DNA of 5,007 bases, taken from positions 1,661 to 6,667 of the forward strand of contig JAMCQK010000128.1 of the NCBI GenBank assembly GCA_023382135.1. The letters are read 5' to 3'. The notes beneath the pieces are model-generated. The model had not been told where the DNA came from and did not search any database. It worked only from the letters and a program-made list of their open reading frames with translations. Every line of letters starts with the position of its first letter. Within the stretch, counting starts at the first letter, position 1. The translations under genes and the position numbers were made by a program. The DNA comes from Deinococcus sp. GTDB taxonomy: Bacteria; Deinococcota; Deinococci; Deinococcales; Thermaceae. Shown piece by piece: positions 4,889 to 5,007 of this stretch.

Positions 4889-5007
4889 CTACTTCCTTAC
4901 AAGCTTCTCGCCGAAGGGGAGAAGCCCCAGCATGCGCGCCCGTTTGATGGTGCGGGACAGCTTGCGCTGCTGCTGGGCGTTAAGGCCGGTACGCCGGCGC
5001 GGCAGGA
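4889..5007 (-). CDS. rpsR: 30S ribosomal protein S18, C-terminal part
   Basis: Only the last 39 or so codons are in the window; the start lies beyond the right edge. Readable residues begin LPRRRTGLNAQQQRKLS, continue through TIKRARMLGLLPF and end in GEKLVRK followed by TAG at 4889-4891. This is the conserved S18 C-terminus that binds the 16S rRNA platform alongside S6, and the ending is very like that of Thermus S18. It is followed closely by rplI in the standard rpsF-ssb-rpsR-rplI order; rpsF and ssb would be expected just outside the window. Confidence 0.97.
   Translation of the reverse strand, partial: LPRRRTGLNAQQQRKLSRTIKRARMLGLLPFGEKLVRK

Noticed and set aside
1..5007. CRISPR array, transposase, toxin-antitoxin, riboswitch or defence system
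   Set aside because: There are no regularly spaced repeats, no transposase or recombinase motifs, and every sizeable region is explained by core metabolic, membrane or ribosomal genes. The inverted repeat has no features of insertion-sequence ends and contains a coding fragment of the neighbouring gene.

Overview
The window most likely comes from a Deinococcota bacterium of the Thermales type (Thermus/Meiothermus-like). I infer this from protein similarity recalled from memory, not from a search. The ribosomal protein L9 and the S18 C-terminus read almost residue for residue like the Thermus thermophilus proteins, and the truncated dehydrogenase closely resembles the T. thermophilus NADP-dependent 3-hydroxyisobutyrate dehydrogenase. 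GC looks to be around 60% (estimated by eye), and two genes have promoter-like boxes 6 nt from the start codon, as expected for leaderless messages. The odd length of the window suggests that it may be a complete short contig.

Layout, left to right. Positions 1-943 hold a minus-strand 3-hydroxyisobutyrate dehydrogenase-type reductase whose last ~12-14 residues are missing. They are replaced by an inverted copy of the 3' end of the DUF3054 gene found further right. Positions 940-1332 hold a Rid (YjgF/YER057c/UK114) family gene that overlaps the reductase start by 4 nt (ATGA). Positions 1333-1540 hold no convincing gene, only a possible leaderless promoter for the Rid gene. Then come a DUF3054 membrane protein (1541-1945), lipoyl synthase lipA (2019-2996) and octanoyltransferase lipB (2993-3640), all on the minus strand and read lipB-lipA-DUF3054. 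A Yip1-like membrane protein (3758-4306) is the only plus-strand gene. It diverges from lipB and converges on the ribosomal protein pair rpsR-rplI (minus strand, 4426-5007), which ends in a clear intrinsic terminator.

Functionally, lipB and lipA are the two steps of endogenous lipoate assembly: LipB transfers octanoate from acyl carrier protein to lipoyl domains, and LipA inserts two sulfurs. Their start/stop overlap (GTGA) fits co-translation. The Rid-reductase pair looks like a small translationally coupled metabolic operon. rpsR-rplI is the tail of the usual rpsF-ssb-rpsR-rplI ribosomal cluster.

I see no mobile element, CRISPR array, tRNA or defence system. The main anomaly is the 118-bp inverted repeat (1-118 versus 1535-1652), which truncates the reductase. 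It is probably an assembly or chimera edge effect, but a real rearrangement is not excluded. Otherwise this is ordinary core-genome sequence.
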